The notes: generated by a model not told the origin, from the letters alone. Numbered from the stretch's first letter, positions 17,445 through 25,386 are shown. The stretch is 64,000 nt of DNA from Paenibacillus nanensis (GCF_003583765.1 NZ_QXQA01000021.1:41688-105687), one strand, 5' to 3'. Program-made: numbers and translations.

Positions 17445-17771
17445 TCATGCTCCCGTCCCCGCCTCCGCTGACTCGTAGGCTTGCATGATGGAGTCGAGCA
17501 GCCCGGGAAAACGGTCCTCCAGGTCTTCGCTTCGCAGCGACAGAATGCGCTGCGTACCGTGGATCCGCGTATGGATAACCCCCGCCTCGCGAAGCGTGCG
17601 CGCATGATGCGATAACGTGGACTTCGCCACCGGCACGTCGAAGTTGCTGCACGCCTGCTCGCCGTTTTTTCGTATTTGCGAAACGACATGCAGCCTCACC
17701 GGATCGCTTAACGCGTAGAGCACGGCGGCCAATTGAATTTCTTTTCGGTCCGGATGGTAGAGCACCTTCAT
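17445..17771 (-). CDS. ArsR-family regulator of the adjacent MFS exporter
   Basis: 108 residues with the HTH segment YALSDPVRLHVVSQI, then VAKSTLSHHARTLREAGVI, characteristic of ArsR winged-helix proteins. The single Cys (EQACSNF) is not part of a metal-binding CxC motif, so this is probably not a metal sensor. GGGAGC precedes the ATG. It is divergent from an MFS transporter and a clean dyad (18101-18118) covers that promoter. In similar pairs the regulator represses the exporter, which is my inference here. It converges on the AraC gene with a 9-base gap. Confidence 0.87.
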   Translation of the reverse strand: MKVLYHPDRKEIQLAAVLYALSDPVRLHVVSQIRKNGEQACSNFDVPVAKSTLSHHARTLREAGVIHTRIHGTQRILSLRSEDLEDRFPGLLDSIMQAYESAEAGTGA

Positions 17772-17861
17772 CTATCGTCAGCTCCCTCTTTGTTGTTTCC
17801 TCGTGGTGTCAGCCTCTATTGCGTACTTATGTCCTATTCAACTGCCAAGCTGTTCTTTAGC

Positions 17862-18044
17862 TGAGGGTCACGGCGGCCTGTTGCGTCCCTGTAAGCCGAT
17901 TTTTTCGGCTTATTGGGATCGCGGCGGCTCGCTGCGCCCCTGTAAGCCGATTTTTTCGGCTTATTGGGATCGAGACGGCTCGCTGCGCCTCTGTAAGCCG
18001 ATTTTTTCGGCTTATGGAGCTTACGGCGGCTCGTTACCCCCAGA
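17862..18044. repeat. 51-bp tandem repeat, each unit carrying a T-loop hairpin
   Basis: Three copies of the 21-bp palindrome TAAGCCGATTTTTTCGGCTT-A lie at 17892-17912, 17943-17963 and 17994-18014, exactly 51 bases apart. They are joined by a 30-base GC-rich spacer that is itself conserved (TTGGGATCG-C-GGCGGCTCGCTG, with few changes). Partial spacer copies flank both ends, giving about 3.3 units. Each palindrome has an 8-bp stem with a T-rich loop. Because 51 is a multiple of three, the array also reads as a repeated 17-residue peptide (CKPIFSAYWDRGGSLRP), which I regard as incidental. It lies between the divergent ArsR and MFS genes. Confidence 0.9.
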
Positions 18045-18065
18045 CAAGCTTAACAAAATCCATAT

Positions 18066-18118
18066 TTGCATTTTATACCACCCCGTGCTATATTTCAAAT
18101 GTTCGATAACAATCGAAC
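18066..18118 (+). promoter_or_regulatory. MFS promoter with ArsR operator
   Basis: TTGCAT (18066-18071), 17-base spacer, TATATT (18089-18094). A perfect dyad GTTCGAT-AACA-ATCGAAC (18101-18118) covers the expected transcription start, so a bound ArsR dimer would block transcription. Confidence 0.6.
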
Positions 18119-18148
18119 TAACAAAATATAGAGAGCGAGTGGTGAACC

Positions 18149-19567
18149 ATGCAAAACCAACAAACGGTCTCCGATGCTGCCGGGGCCGATACATATTCTT
18201 CGGCAAATGCTGCGCTGCCGCGCGAGAAGCTGCTTACGGCACTGCTCGGATTGGCCGTCGTGCTGATGATTATGAATACAGCTATGTTCAATTTGGCCTT
18301 ACCCGATGTAACCGCCGAGTTCGGCGTATCCCAAGCTGTCGCCTCCTGGATCGTCACGGGCTATTCAATTGTATTCTCGATCGCTTCGATTACGTACAGC
18401 CGCCTATCCGACTTCGTGCCGATCCGCCGACTGTTCGTCATCGGCCTTCTCTTGCTCGGACTCGCCGCGATTGCCGGGCTGTTCAGCGCAAGCTTCATCA
18501 TGCTGCTGCTCGCCCGGATTATGCAGGCAACAGGCGCCGGCGGGATCATATCGCTGTCGCTAGTGCTTCTTAGCCGCTATATTCCCGTCGAACGCCGCGG
18601 CAAAGCCATGGCGACTATTATGTCGGCCGTGTCGCTTGGGCTAGGGCTTGGTCCGGTTGCGGGCGGCGCGATCGTCGAATATTTCGGCTGGCCCTACCTA
18701 TTCCTCGTAACAGCCGCTTCGCTGCTGCTTGTCCCGCTCTTCTTAAAGCTTCTGCCTAAGGAGGAGCCTCAGCGCGGAAGCTTTGACGCGCTTGGCGCGC
18801 TGCTGCTGGCGGTAGGTACGACCGGCATCCTTCTTTTCCTAACGAATGATTCTTGGATTGCGCTCGCCGTCGGCGTCTTGGCTATTTTCTTATTCGTATA
18901 CCGCATCCGAAGCGCGCGTGATCCTTTCGTCCAGCCGGCGCTTTTCCGGAACCGCCGGTACTTGGCGCTTGCCGCCGCCGGCATCGCGTCCTATATGTGC
19001 AGCTTCGCCACGCTGTTCATCATGCCGCAGATGCTCGTGAACCGGTTCGAGATGACCGCGAGCCATGCGGGCTTCATCATCTTTCCCGGTTCTCTGCTCG
19101 CGATGCTTGTATCCCGGCGCGTCGGCGACGCGATTGACCGGTATGGCAATACCGCCATCCTTACATTCGCTCCGCCGGTTATGCTCCTATCGGCGCTGCT
19201 GTTTGCGATATTCGCCGGTCACTCTTGGATAGCGATTCTGCTTATCTATATGCTCATGAGTCTTGGGTTCACCGTCATGTCGAGCAGCATATCCAACGAA
19301 ATGTCCCGGATTCTGCCGAGCAGTCAGATCGGCTCGGGCATGGGCTTATTCCAGCTGCTGCAATTTTTCTCCGGTGCGTTCAGCGTCGCGCTAGCGGCGA
19401 CGGCAATGGAATGGCAGCATCACCTTTCGCTTGCGGCAGCCTATGGAAACCTCTTCTGGGGGCTTACCGTCATCGCGCTGCTTGCCATCGTCTGCTCTTT
19501 CCTTTATCTTCGCGGTCCGGCGAAGGGCATTGCCCGCAATAATGCTTACAGCTCTCCTGAAGCATAA
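18149..19567 (+). CDS. MFS drug-efflux transporter (DHA2/TetA(L)-like)
   Basis: 472 residues with about 14 hydrophobic segments. The first membrane helix and following loop read MNTAMFNLALPDVTAEFGVS and VTGYSIVFSIASITYSRLSD, the pattern of 14-TM proton-antiport exporters such as TetA(L) and related DHA2 proteins. A proline- and glycine-rich motif C-like segment is present (SLGLGLGPVAGGAI). It probably exports a toxic lipophilic compound. Expression is likely controlled by the divergent ArsR protein through the dyad over its promoter. The substrate is unknown. Confidence 0.9.
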   Translation: MQNQQTVSDAAGADTYSSANAALPREKLLTALLGLAVVLMIMNTAMFNLALPDVTAEFGVSQAVASWIVTGYSIVFSIASITYSRLSDFVPIRRLFVIGLLLLGLAAIAGLFSASFIMLLLARIMQATGAGGIISLSLVLLSRYIPVERRGKAMATIMSAVSLGLGLGPVAGGAIVEYFGWPYLFLVTAASLLLVPLFLKLLPKEEPQRGSFDALGALLLAVGTTGILLFLTNDSWIALAVGVLAIFLFVYRIRSARDPFVQPALFRNRRYLALAAAGIASYMCSFATLFIMPQMLVNRFEMTASHAGFIIFPGSLLAMLVSRRVGDAIDRYGNTAILTFAPPVMLLSALLFAIFAGHSWIAILLIYMLMSLGFTVMSSSISNEMSRILPSSQIGSGMGLFQLLQFFSGAFSVALAATAMEWQHHLSLAAAYGNLFWGLTVIALLAIVCSFLYLRGPAKGIARNNAYSSPEA

Positions 19568-19583
19568 ACCGCTCCGAAAACAA

Positions 19584-19615
19584 AAAAAGCCTCGAATCGA
19601 AAATCGAGGCTTTTT
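19584..19615. terminator. Bidirectional terminator between MFS and bshB2
   Basis: AAAAAGCCTCGA (19584-19595) pairs perfectly with TCGAGGCTTTTT (19604-19615). It separates converging genes. Confidence 0.88.
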
Positions 19616-19643
19616 CCTATTCAAGCTGAACACCTTTCGTCTA

Positions 19644-20297
19644 TTAAAAACGATACGTCCAGAACCGTTCCGTACCGAACCGCTCTTCCAGCTCCGCGGC
19701 GGACAGCTCTTTCTGGCCGACCAATTCCGGCGCTTGGAACTGGGAGCGATGAGCCCGGATCGAAGCCAGCTTCTGCTGCAGGAAGCCGCGAACATCCTCC
19801 AGCACATCGGGCTGACCGATTCCTTGCTCGAGATTGCGGGCAAACGCCACACAGCGGACCTCCGGTCGCTCTTGCTCCGGCAATCTGCCGATGCACCGAA
19901 TGACGGCGGCGCCGCAAGCGTCATGGTCGGGATGCACGCTGTACCCCGGATAGAAGGTATACACGACATCCGGGCGCACCTCCGCCAGCAATCCGCTTAT
20001 TACCCTATCAAGCAGCTCTTGATCCTCGAACTCAATCGTTTTGTCATGGAAGCCAAGCAATCTTAAATCCTGAATGCCAATCGCCCGGCAGGACTCCTCC
20101 AGCTCGATCTTCCGGATATCCTTAAGCGTAACCCGATTCGCAAAAGGCGGGACCCCCATATTCCGTCCCATCTCTCCTAGAGTCAGGCAGCCGTACGTGA
20201 CATGCGCCCCGCCCCGAATTTCTTTGGCAAGCGTACCGGACATGCCGAAAGCTTCATCATCCGGATGCGGCAATATAACAAGTATGCGTCGTTCCAT
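19644..20297 (-). CDS. bshB2: Bacillithiol biosynthesis deacetylase BshB2
   Basis: 217 residues of the LmbE/PIG-L deacetylase family. The zinc and catalytic motif PHPDDEAFG (residues 10-18) and the second metal motif HPDHDACG are intact. BshB removes the acetyl group from GlcNAc-malate, giving the glucosamine-malate to which BshC adds cysteine, so it serves synthesis of bacillithiol, the main low-molecular thiol in Firmicutes. The next gene upstream is yojF, the usual partner of bshB2 (yojG) in Bacillus, which supports the subtype. Cytosolic. Confidence 0.93.
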   Translation of the reverse strand: MERRILVILPHPDDEAFGMSGTLAKEIRGGAHVTYGCLTLGEMGRNMGVPPFANRVTLKDIRKIELEESCRAIGIQDLRLLGFHDKTIEFEDQELLDRVISGLLAEVRPDVVYTFYPGYSVHPDHDACGAAVIRCIGRLPEQERPEVRCVAFARNLEQGIGQPDVLEDVRGFLQQKLASIRAHRSQFQAPELVGQKELSAAELEERFGTERFWTYRF

Positions 20298-20319
20298 AGC
20301 TTCGCTCCTCCTTCACCCT

Positions 20320-20664
20320 TTAGAATGGCTCTGCGCTTAGCTGCAGAGAAACGACCAGCTTACCTTGGCTGTCATGCCCCGCCAAAATCAATCGATCGCG
20401 CTCGTCTTCCGCATAGTGCGTCAAGCCTTCCGAATACACCCATCCATGCGCCATCTTCAGGCCGACCCGGTACGGTCCTTCTCCCGAAATCGAACCGTTC
20501 GAGAAGCGGATTCTCGTATTCGTAATAAAGGTAGCCGCCGGGTGCTTCGACGTATCGAAATGAGCGGCATAGGCACCTGTCGTTAATTCCAGATGAATGT
20601 ATAAATCCTGATCCTTCAGACTGTCGATCCTTCGCTGAACTTCAGCAGGATGAATAAGCTGCAT
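20320..20664 (-). CDS. yojF: YojF/DUF1806-family protein
   Basis: 114 residues, no signal peptide. It begins MQLIHPAEVQRRIDSLKDQD and contains HLELTTGAYAAH, as in YojF proteins. It lies 22 bases upstream of bshB2 on the same strand, the same order as yojF-yojG in Bacillus. Function is not established; constant linkage to bshB2 suggests a role in, or regulation of, bacillithiol synthesis (inference). A GGAGGGATTCCC segment precedes the ATG. Confidence 0.9.
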   Translation of the reverse strand: MQLIHPAEVQRRIDSLKDQDLYIHLELTTGAYAAHFDTSKHPAATFITNTRIRFSNGSISGEGPYRVGLKMAHGWVYSEGLTHYAEDERDRLILAGHDSQGKLVVSLQLSAEPF

Positions 20665-20746
20665 GGGAATCCCTCCGTTTCTACTCCATCATACCAAGAA
20701 ACATTTCGTTCTGGCAAAACGGAATGATATGGCATCTTCAAATGCC

Positions 20747-20772
20747 AAAACCGCCAATTGCTTGGCGGTTTT
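20747..20772. terminator. Isolated strong hairpin terminator
   Basis: Perfect 11-bp stem AAAACCGCCAA (20747-20757) / TTGGCGGTTTT (20762-20772), with A and T runs. No intact gene ends here; it follows the decayed fragment at 20797-20890 on the minus strand, so it may be that gene's old terminator. Confidence 0.8.
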
Positions 20773-20796
20773 ATCCCGGTTCATGTAGCGATGACA

Positions 20797-20890
20797 TTTT
20801 TTTGCGGCCGCATCAGAAGTGACGTTGAAGCCAAAGGCTCCCGCCAGATCGCGAAGCTTGTAATAAACGAGCTTATCCGAGCAAAAGCGT
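20797..20890 (-). pseudogene. Decayed stalk-domain (copper amine oxidase N-terminal-like) fragment
   Basis: On the minus strand one frame reads DKLVYYKLRDLAGAFGFNVT-SDAA. This closely resembles the YYKLRDLA-x-AFGF-x-V core of the copper-amine-oxidase N-terminal-like stalk domain common in secreted Paenibacillus proteins. It has no credible start codon, the reading turns into unrelated sequence after the core, and it lies between two strong terminators. I interpret it as the last remnant of a deleted surface or secreted protein gene. An overlapping 65-residue open frame in another phase shows no family features. Confidence 0.4.
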
Positions 20891-20914
20891 AACAGGACGC
20901 CAGTGCCAATAACA

Positions 20915-20943
20915 AACAGGCACGCGTCCCCCGCGTGCCTGTT
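20915..20943 (-). terminator. Terminator of the two-GNAT operon
   Basis: Perfect 12-bp GC-rich stem AACAGGCACGCG (20915-20926) / CGCGTGCCTGTT (20932-20943), nine bases past the stop of the acetyltransferase at 20953. Confidence 0.8.
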
Positions 20944-20952
20944 AGGATCGGC

Positions 20953-21513
20953 TTATACGAAATGCCGATCTTTCCCAAGTCTCCAGCTTATATATTCATC
21001 GTCCCTTGAAACCTCGCGAAACCCCATACAAATCAGCGTCCGTGCCGAGGCTGTGTTGCCGGTCAAGCATTTCGCCGTAATGGCCTGCACGCCCGGCTGC
21101 CCGAAAGCCCATTCGACCAAGGCTGACGCCGCCTCCGTCCCATATCCGGCTCGTCGCTCCTGTTGAATAATCGCATAGCCGATGTCCGCTTCACCCGAAG
21201 CGTTCGGCCTGCCCTTAAAGCCTGCGTCGCCTATAATACGCAGGCCGTCCTTCTTGAGCACCAGCCATGACTCGAAGCCGGTCGGCGCTCCGCCCGCCAG
21301 CTCCAGATTGCGAAGAATCTTCGGAAACGTTTCGATCGCGTCCTGATCCGGCCAGCCCTGTTCGGCCTTCAGCCCTTCTCTCTCTAGTATGCCGAGCTCG
21401 TTCCGAATCAGCGCCGAGGTCGCCTCGCGGGTAAACGGAATGAGCAGCAGCCTGTCCGTCTCGATTCGCAGGGAGGCAGACGTTCTCTTTCTTTCTGGTT
21501 GATGAGACAACAT
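20953..21513 (-). CDS. GNAT-family N-acetyltransferase (RimJ/RimL type)
   Basis: 186 residues. The N-terminal LRIETDRLLLIPFT is the usual first strand of RimJ/RimL-like GNATs, and motif A reads IGYAIIQQERRAGYGTEAAS. Members acetylate protein N-termini or small amines; the substrate is not predictable here. It starts 7 bases after the stop of the preceding acetyltransferase, so the two form one transcript ending at the hairpin 20915-20943. Confidence 0.85.
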   Translation of the reverse strand: MLSHQPERKRTSASLRIETDRLLLIPFTREATSALIRNELGILEREGLKAEQGWPDQDAIETFPKILRNLELAGGAPTGFESWLVLKKDGLRIIGDAGFKGRPNASGEADIGYAIIQQERRAGYGTEAASALVEWAFGQPGVQAITAKCLTGNTASARTLICMGFREVSRDDEYISWRLGKDRHFV

Positions 21514-21520
21514 CGCCTAT

Positions 21521-22084
21521 CTACTCCCCGTTCGTCTTCACATATCTTGCGCGGTATTCATCCTCCAGCATACTCATGATGATCGAATCGTAATAACGAT
21601 GCTCATAAAACAACGCGTCGCGCTGAACCCCTTCCTGCACGAAGCCGAGCTTCTCATAAACATGCTTCGCCCGTTCATTATAGGAGTACACGTACAGCTC
21701 GATTCGGTGCAGATTAAGCACACCGAAGCCGTAATCCAGCATGAGCAGCAAAGCTTCCGACCCGTAGCCTTTCCCCTGATGCGCATCCTGGTTTATGGCG
21801 ACCCGAATGGACGCGTTACGGTTGATTGAATCGATGCCTTGTATCGCGATATCCCCGATCAACTCATCGTTGTCGCTCTTCGCGATTAACAGCAGCACGG
21901 ACGACGTATCCTTCGCTTTGCCCGCGATATAGTCGGCAATCTGTTCCCTGCTGAAATGCTTCTGCGTTCCGGTCAGCCGTCTTGTTTCTTTCCTATATAC
22001 AGACTCGAAATACCAATCCGCATCCGCCGCTTCGATCGGCCGCAAATAAACTTGTTTTCCTTCTAAAAATCGTACTGGCGCCAT
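21521..22084 (-). CDS. GNAT-family N-acetyltransferase (RimJ/RimL type)
   Basis: 187 residues. It starts MAPVRFLEGKQVYLRPIEAAD; motif A is IRVAINQDAHQGKGYGSEAL and motif B NERAKHVYEKLGFVQEG, both intact. First gene of a two-gene operon with the paralogue at 20953-21513. It is divergent from a MocR-type regulator with a 34-bp dyad between them (22126-22159), so that regulator may control it (inference from layout). The HRYYDSIIMSML tail is typical of the subfamily. Confidence 0.87.
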   Translation of the reverse strand: MAPVRFLEGKQVYLRPIEAADADWYFESVYRKETRRLTGTQKHFSREQIADYIAGKAKDTSSVLLLIAKSDNDELIGDIAIQGIDSINRNASIRVAINQDAHQGKGYGSEALLLMLDYGFGVLNLHRIELYVYSYNERAKHVYEKLGFVQEGVQRDALFYEHRYYDSIIMSMLEDEYRARYVKTNGE

Positions 22085-22125
22085 AAACCGTCACGCTCCT
22101 TTATGAATCTGTATTCTAATGTAAC

Positions 22126-22159
22126 GGATTGCTGTATATTTGAATATATACAGAAATCC
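22126..22159. promoter_or_regulatory. 34-bp dyad, candidate MocR operator
   Basis: GGATT-g-CTGTATAT (22126-22139) and ATATACAG-a-AATCC (22146-22159) are inverted copies around TTGAAT, with one mismatch per arm. The site lies between the GNAT operon and the MocR gene. The inner half-sites CTGTA/TACAG recur in the dyad upstream of the second MocR gene at 51196-51211. Confidence 0.55.
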
Positions 22160-22189
22160 TAAACTTTAGACGACAGATTGGAGACCGCG

Positions 22190-23617
22190 ATGCTGTACAC
22201 CCCCGATATGCATACGAACGGAGCGGAGCCGCTGCCGATCTATTCCGCCTTATACGAAGCGGTAAAACGCGACATTCTCGCGGGCAAGCTTCGCCCTAAT
22301 GACCGGCTGCCCTCGATACGAACGCTCGCGAAGCATTTGAGCGTAAGCGTCACGCCCGTCGAGACGGCTTATCAGCAGCTGGTCGCGGAAGGCTTCGCCG
22401 AAAGCCGGCCCAAACGCGGGTACTTTGTCGTGCCTCTGCCCAGCCCGTACGGCGGTCTGGCCTTACACGGCGGCGAATCGGCATCCCTTCATCAAGCAGG
22501 GCGCTCTCCCGTTTACGACTATGATTTTCATATTGCCAAAAACGATTTTTCCGTCTTCCCGATCGAAGAGTGGAAACGGCTGCTGGGTCAAGTGCTTCGG
22601 GAACAATACCAAAGCCTGCTGTTCTATGGGGACGCGCAAGGGGAAGCCGGACTTCGAAAGGAGCTGTCCTTCTATCTTCACCGCTTTCGCGGCGTCGTCT
22701 GCCGCCCGGAACAAATCGTCATTGCGGCGGAGCAGCATCAGCTTGTCCACTACCTGACCTTGCTGCTCAAGAGCCTGCCTCCCGTGCTCGCGACGGAAAA
22801 CCCGTGTTACCCGCTCATTCCCGCCGCCTTTCAGTCGCAGAGCTTTCGAATCGCGGCTGTAACGGAAGCGGACTCCGGCATATGCTATGAGCGGCTGCAT
22901 GAAAGCGGCGCGGGCGTCATCGCGCTTGCCCCGTCGCATCAATTTCCCGGAGGGCGGGTTATGCCTTATGCGGAACGACTGGATATCCTGAACTGGTCGA
23001 AGTCAACCGGAGGCTTTATTATCGAAGACGATTACGGCGGAGAATTCCGTTATCAGGGGCAGCCCGTCCCGGCTCTGCAAGGCATCGACCCTGCGGCGAA
23101 TGTCGTCTATTTAAGCGGGTTCTCACAGGTGCTTGCCCCGGATATGTGCATTCACTTTATGGTTCTTCCGGAGGCGCTCGTCGAGCAATTTCAAGCGCTG
23201 AGAAGGGAATTGCTGTTCGAAGGCTCCTCGTCCCGCATCCTGCAGCGCACTCTCCAGCTCTTCATGGAGAAGGGCTATTACGAAAGGCATGTCCGTAAAA
23301 TGCGGACGCTCTATCGCAAAAAGAGCCGACTGCTTGCCGGCTTGCTGCAGCGTGAGTTTCAGGAAGCAGGAGAGGCGGTGCCCACGGATTCCGGCATGCA
23401 TGTGCTTCTCAAGCTTAACGCTTCCGCCACGGAAACGGAGATGGCCGCCGAGGCAAGGCGTAACGGGCTGCACATCGCGGAAGCCTCGCTATTTTATGAG
23501 AATGGCGTCTCGCCAGGGCCGGAGAATCGCTTCCTCATCGGCTTCGGCGGCATTCCCGCAGAACGAATGGAAGAAGGCGTCCAAAAGCTTCGCGAAATAT
23601 GGGAGACGTATTTGTAA
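22190..23617 (+). CDS. MocR-family regulator (GntR helix-turn-helix fused to aminotransferase fold)
   Basis: 475 residues from ATG 22190, preceded by GGAG six bases upstream; a TTG at 22178 is the alternative. The N-terminal GntR winged helix is YEAVKRDILAGKLRPNDRLP, then SIRTLAKHLSVS. The rest is a fold-type-I aminotransferase domain with IIEDDYGGEFRY, and VVYLSGFSQVLAPDMCIHFM at the PLP-lysine position. There the usual SFSK motif reads SGFSQ: Gln replaces the Lys that binds PLP. If this reading is right, the protein may bind PLP non-covalently or not at all. Likely regulates the divergent GNAT operon. Confidence 0.88.
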   Translation: MLYTPDMHTNGAEPLPIYSALYEAVKRDILAGKLRPNDRLPSIRTLAKHLSVSVTPVETAYQQLVAEGFAESRPKRGYFVVPLPSPYGGLALHGGESASLHQAGRSPVYDYDFHIAKNDFSVFPIEEWKRLLGQVLREQYQSLLFYGDAQGEAGLRKELSFYLHRFRGVVCRPEQIVIAAEQHQLVHYLTLLLKSLPPVLATENPCYPLIPAAFQSQSFRIAAVTEADSGICYERLHESGAGVIALAPSHQFPGGRVMPYAERLDILNWSKSTGGFIIEDDYGGEFRYQGQPVPALQGIDPAANVVYLSGFSQVLAPDMCIHFMVLPEALVEQFQALRRELLFEGSSSRILQRTLQLFMEKGYYERHVRKMRTLYRKKSRLLAGLLQREFQEAGEAVPTDSGMHVLLKLNASATETEMAAEARRNGLHIAEASLFYENGVSPGPENRFLIGFGGIPAERMEEGVQKLREIWETYL

Positions 23618-23653
23618 AAGCATTGTCCCGCTCTGATTGAACAGAGCGCAAAC

Positions 23654-23681
23654 AAAAGCAGGGCCTCGACGGCCCTGCTTT
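23654..23681. terminator. Bidirectional terminator
   Basis: AAGCAGGGCC (23656-23665) pairs with GGCCCTGCTT (23671-23680) around TCGAC. It separates the MocR gene from the converging small gene, whose stop codon overlaps its edge. Confidence 0.82.
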
Positions 23682-23931
23682 ACGTTTTGATAGCGGAAGT
23701 CCAGCCCCAGAAAAAAGCGTCGCGGTCCCATGCCGCCTTGCCGCCATGAAGCTTCTTGAACGCTTTCTTCACCTCTTTGTCGATCGAGGCATGCCCTTTC
23801 TCATTCACATAAATAAAATGCTCGCCGAAATGGGTCCGAATATAGTTGACCGCGTCCTCCTGATACAACATGCCGCGATCCCGCATCTCGCCGAACATCC
23901 ATGCGGCGACCTCATCCGCTGTATGACTCAT
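23680..23931 (-). CDS. Small conserved protein (DUF6953-like)
   Basis: 83 residues, soluble. It reads TADEVAAWMFGEMRDRGMLYQ, with HFGEHFIYVNEKGHASIDKEV and a Trp-rich C-terminus (WDRDAFFWGWTSA). I recall similar short proteins in Bacilli grouped as DUF6953; the family number is from memory. Function unknown. It starts 13 bases past the serine hydrolase stop and is probably the last gene of that operon. The AAGGAGGAG before its start supports expression. Confidence 0.75.
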   Translation of the reverse strand: MSHTADEVAAWMFGEMRDRGMLYQEDAVNYIRTHFGEHFIYVNEKGHASIDKEVKKAFKKLHGGKAAWDRDAFFWGWTSAIKT

Positions 23932-23944
23932 TTTTTTCTCCTCC

Positions 23945-25354
23945 TTATTGTTCCGCTAGATGCCCGGCTGCCTGAAAATCGGATAACGTAAGCGAAACGT
24001 TGATTTGAAACCGGAAATCGATGGACCGGTCCTTCATTTTTACCCAATAGGTAACGATATACGGCGTCTCGATAAAATAGATCGTCAGCCTGAGCGTATC
24101 GGCATCCTCCCAAGCCCCATAAGTCACTGCTTCCTGCAAATGGTCAGCAAGGTCTTTCGTAAATCGGAATGGGGCGGATGTTTGCTTCGTGAAGCTGAAC
24201 GGAAGCCGCTGCTCGCTGCCATTCTCGTAAACATGGAGAAGCTCCAAACCTTCCTGAGCCTGAACAAATCTTAGCATGGCGAGCTGAAGAGGGTTGTCTT
24301 CCAGCCTATAGCATTTGTTATGCAGCGTTGGAGCATGCTCGGGAATAGGAAGAAATAGCGGGACCGCAGGGACGGCAGCCGGCTTTCTTTCATTTGTTGT
24401 TGCAGTTCCGTCCATTACATATTCATATATGAGGTCCAAAAGGGTCTGCAGCTGCTGCATGGACGAAAAGCTCGACGTTGCCGCAATGACAATGTTCTCC
24501 TTCGGCGCGACAAAGCATAATTGGCCGAAGGAACCGTCCCCTCGAAAAGCTCCGCGCCGGCATAAGTGAAGCTGGTAGCCATAGCCTTGAGCCGAATCGA
24601 TCCGTTTCGGGCTGGCTGCCGCCCGGTTATCGCTATGCTCAGTCGTCGCAAGCTGAATATACCGCTCGGAGACGATCCGCCTTCCTTCATATTCTCCTTT
24701 ATTCAAGAGCATCTGGCCAAACCTGGCGATCCCTTCCGTCCGAATACTTAATCCCATCCCGCCGGCGGTAATCCCGAGCGGACAGGTCTCCCAGACCGGT
24801 CTCTCTATTCTAAGCGGCTCGAATAAGGCAGGCATCAGAAAGTCGACCAGGCTTTGGCCGGTTACACGCTCCAGGATGGCAGCCAGCATATAAGTCGAGT
24901 GCGTGCTGTACCGGTAATGCGTGCCGGGCTCATGATGAACCTCCATCGACAAATACGCCTTTACCCAATCCTGCTCCTTAGCTACAGCCGCATAAATATT
25001 ATCGTCATGCCCCGCATTCATAGAGAGAAGGTGATGGATCGTCATCTTCTCCAGGTTGGCCGACACCCTCTCCGGGAGCTTGTCCGGGAAGAAGGAAATG
25101 ACCTTGTCCTGCAGGTCCAGCACGCCTTGGTCCCATGCAATGCCAACCGCTATCCCGGTGAAGCTTTTGCTCAAGGAATAGAGCAGCTGCGGGCAATCGC
25201 GGCGGTAGGGCTCGCGCCAAAACTCGGCCGCCGTCTTCCCGTCTTTCAGCAGTATGAAGCTGTTCATATTTAGCTTCCGTTCTTCGATTTGTTCGAACAA
25301 TGCTAGCAGCGCTTTCGACGATAGTCCGTTCGATTCACAAATGATTGGTTGCAT
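23945..25354 (-). CDS. Serine hydrolase of the class C beta-lactamase/DD-peptidase fold
   Basis: 469 residues, no signal peptide. The nucleophile motif SxxK is in LYSLSKSFTG and the second motif is YST in HYRYSTHSTYM. The third-motif region is FRGDGSFGQLCFV. The N-terminal 340 residues form the beta-lactamase-like domain; the C-terminal 120 residues are a separate beta-rich extension. These proteins act on D-amino-acid peptides or esters and are rarely true beta-lactamases. GGAGGG precedes ATG 25354. It is the middle gene of a likely operon with the phosphotransferase upstream (32-base gap) and the small protein downstream. Confidence 0.88.
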   Translation of the reverse strand: MQPIICESNGLSSKALLALFEQIEERKLNMNSFILLKDGKTAAEFWREPYRRDCPQLLYSLSKSFTGIAVGIAWDQGVLDLQDKVISFFPDKLPERVSANLEKMTIHHLLSMNAGHDDNIYAAVAKEQDWVKAYLSMEVHHEPGTHYRYSTHSTYMLAAILERVTGQSLVDFLMPALFEPLRIERPVWETCPLGITAGGMGLSIRTEGIARFGQMLLNKGEYEGRRIVSERYIQLATTEHSDNRAAASPKRIDSAQGYGYQLHLCRRGAFRGDGSFGQLCFVAPKENIVIAATSSFSSMQQLQTLLDLIYEYVMDGTATTNERKPAAVPAVPLFLPIPEHAPTLHNKCYRLEDNPLQLAMLRFVQAQEGLELLHVYENGSEQRLPFSFTKQTSAPFRFTKDLADHLQEAVTYGAWEDADTLRLTIYFIETPYIVTYWVKMKDRSIDFRFQINVSLTLSDFQAAGHLAEQ

Positions 25355-25386
25355 GACGATATCCCTCCTTCACAACCCCGAATGAG

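Noticed and set aside
17862..18044. Possible CRISPR-like array
   Set aside because: The spacers are themselves near-identical, the period is 51, and no cas genes are present; it is a simple tandem repeat.
17803..18573. 256-codon open frame across the hairpin repeats and the start of the MFS gene
   Set aside because: Its first part is the repeat array read as a 17-residue period and its remainder is the MFS gene out of frame.
20781..20978. 65-codon minus-strand open frame
   Set aside because: It runs through the 20915-20943 terminator hairpin and has no ribosome site or family features; another frame of the same DNA carries the stalk-domain relic.
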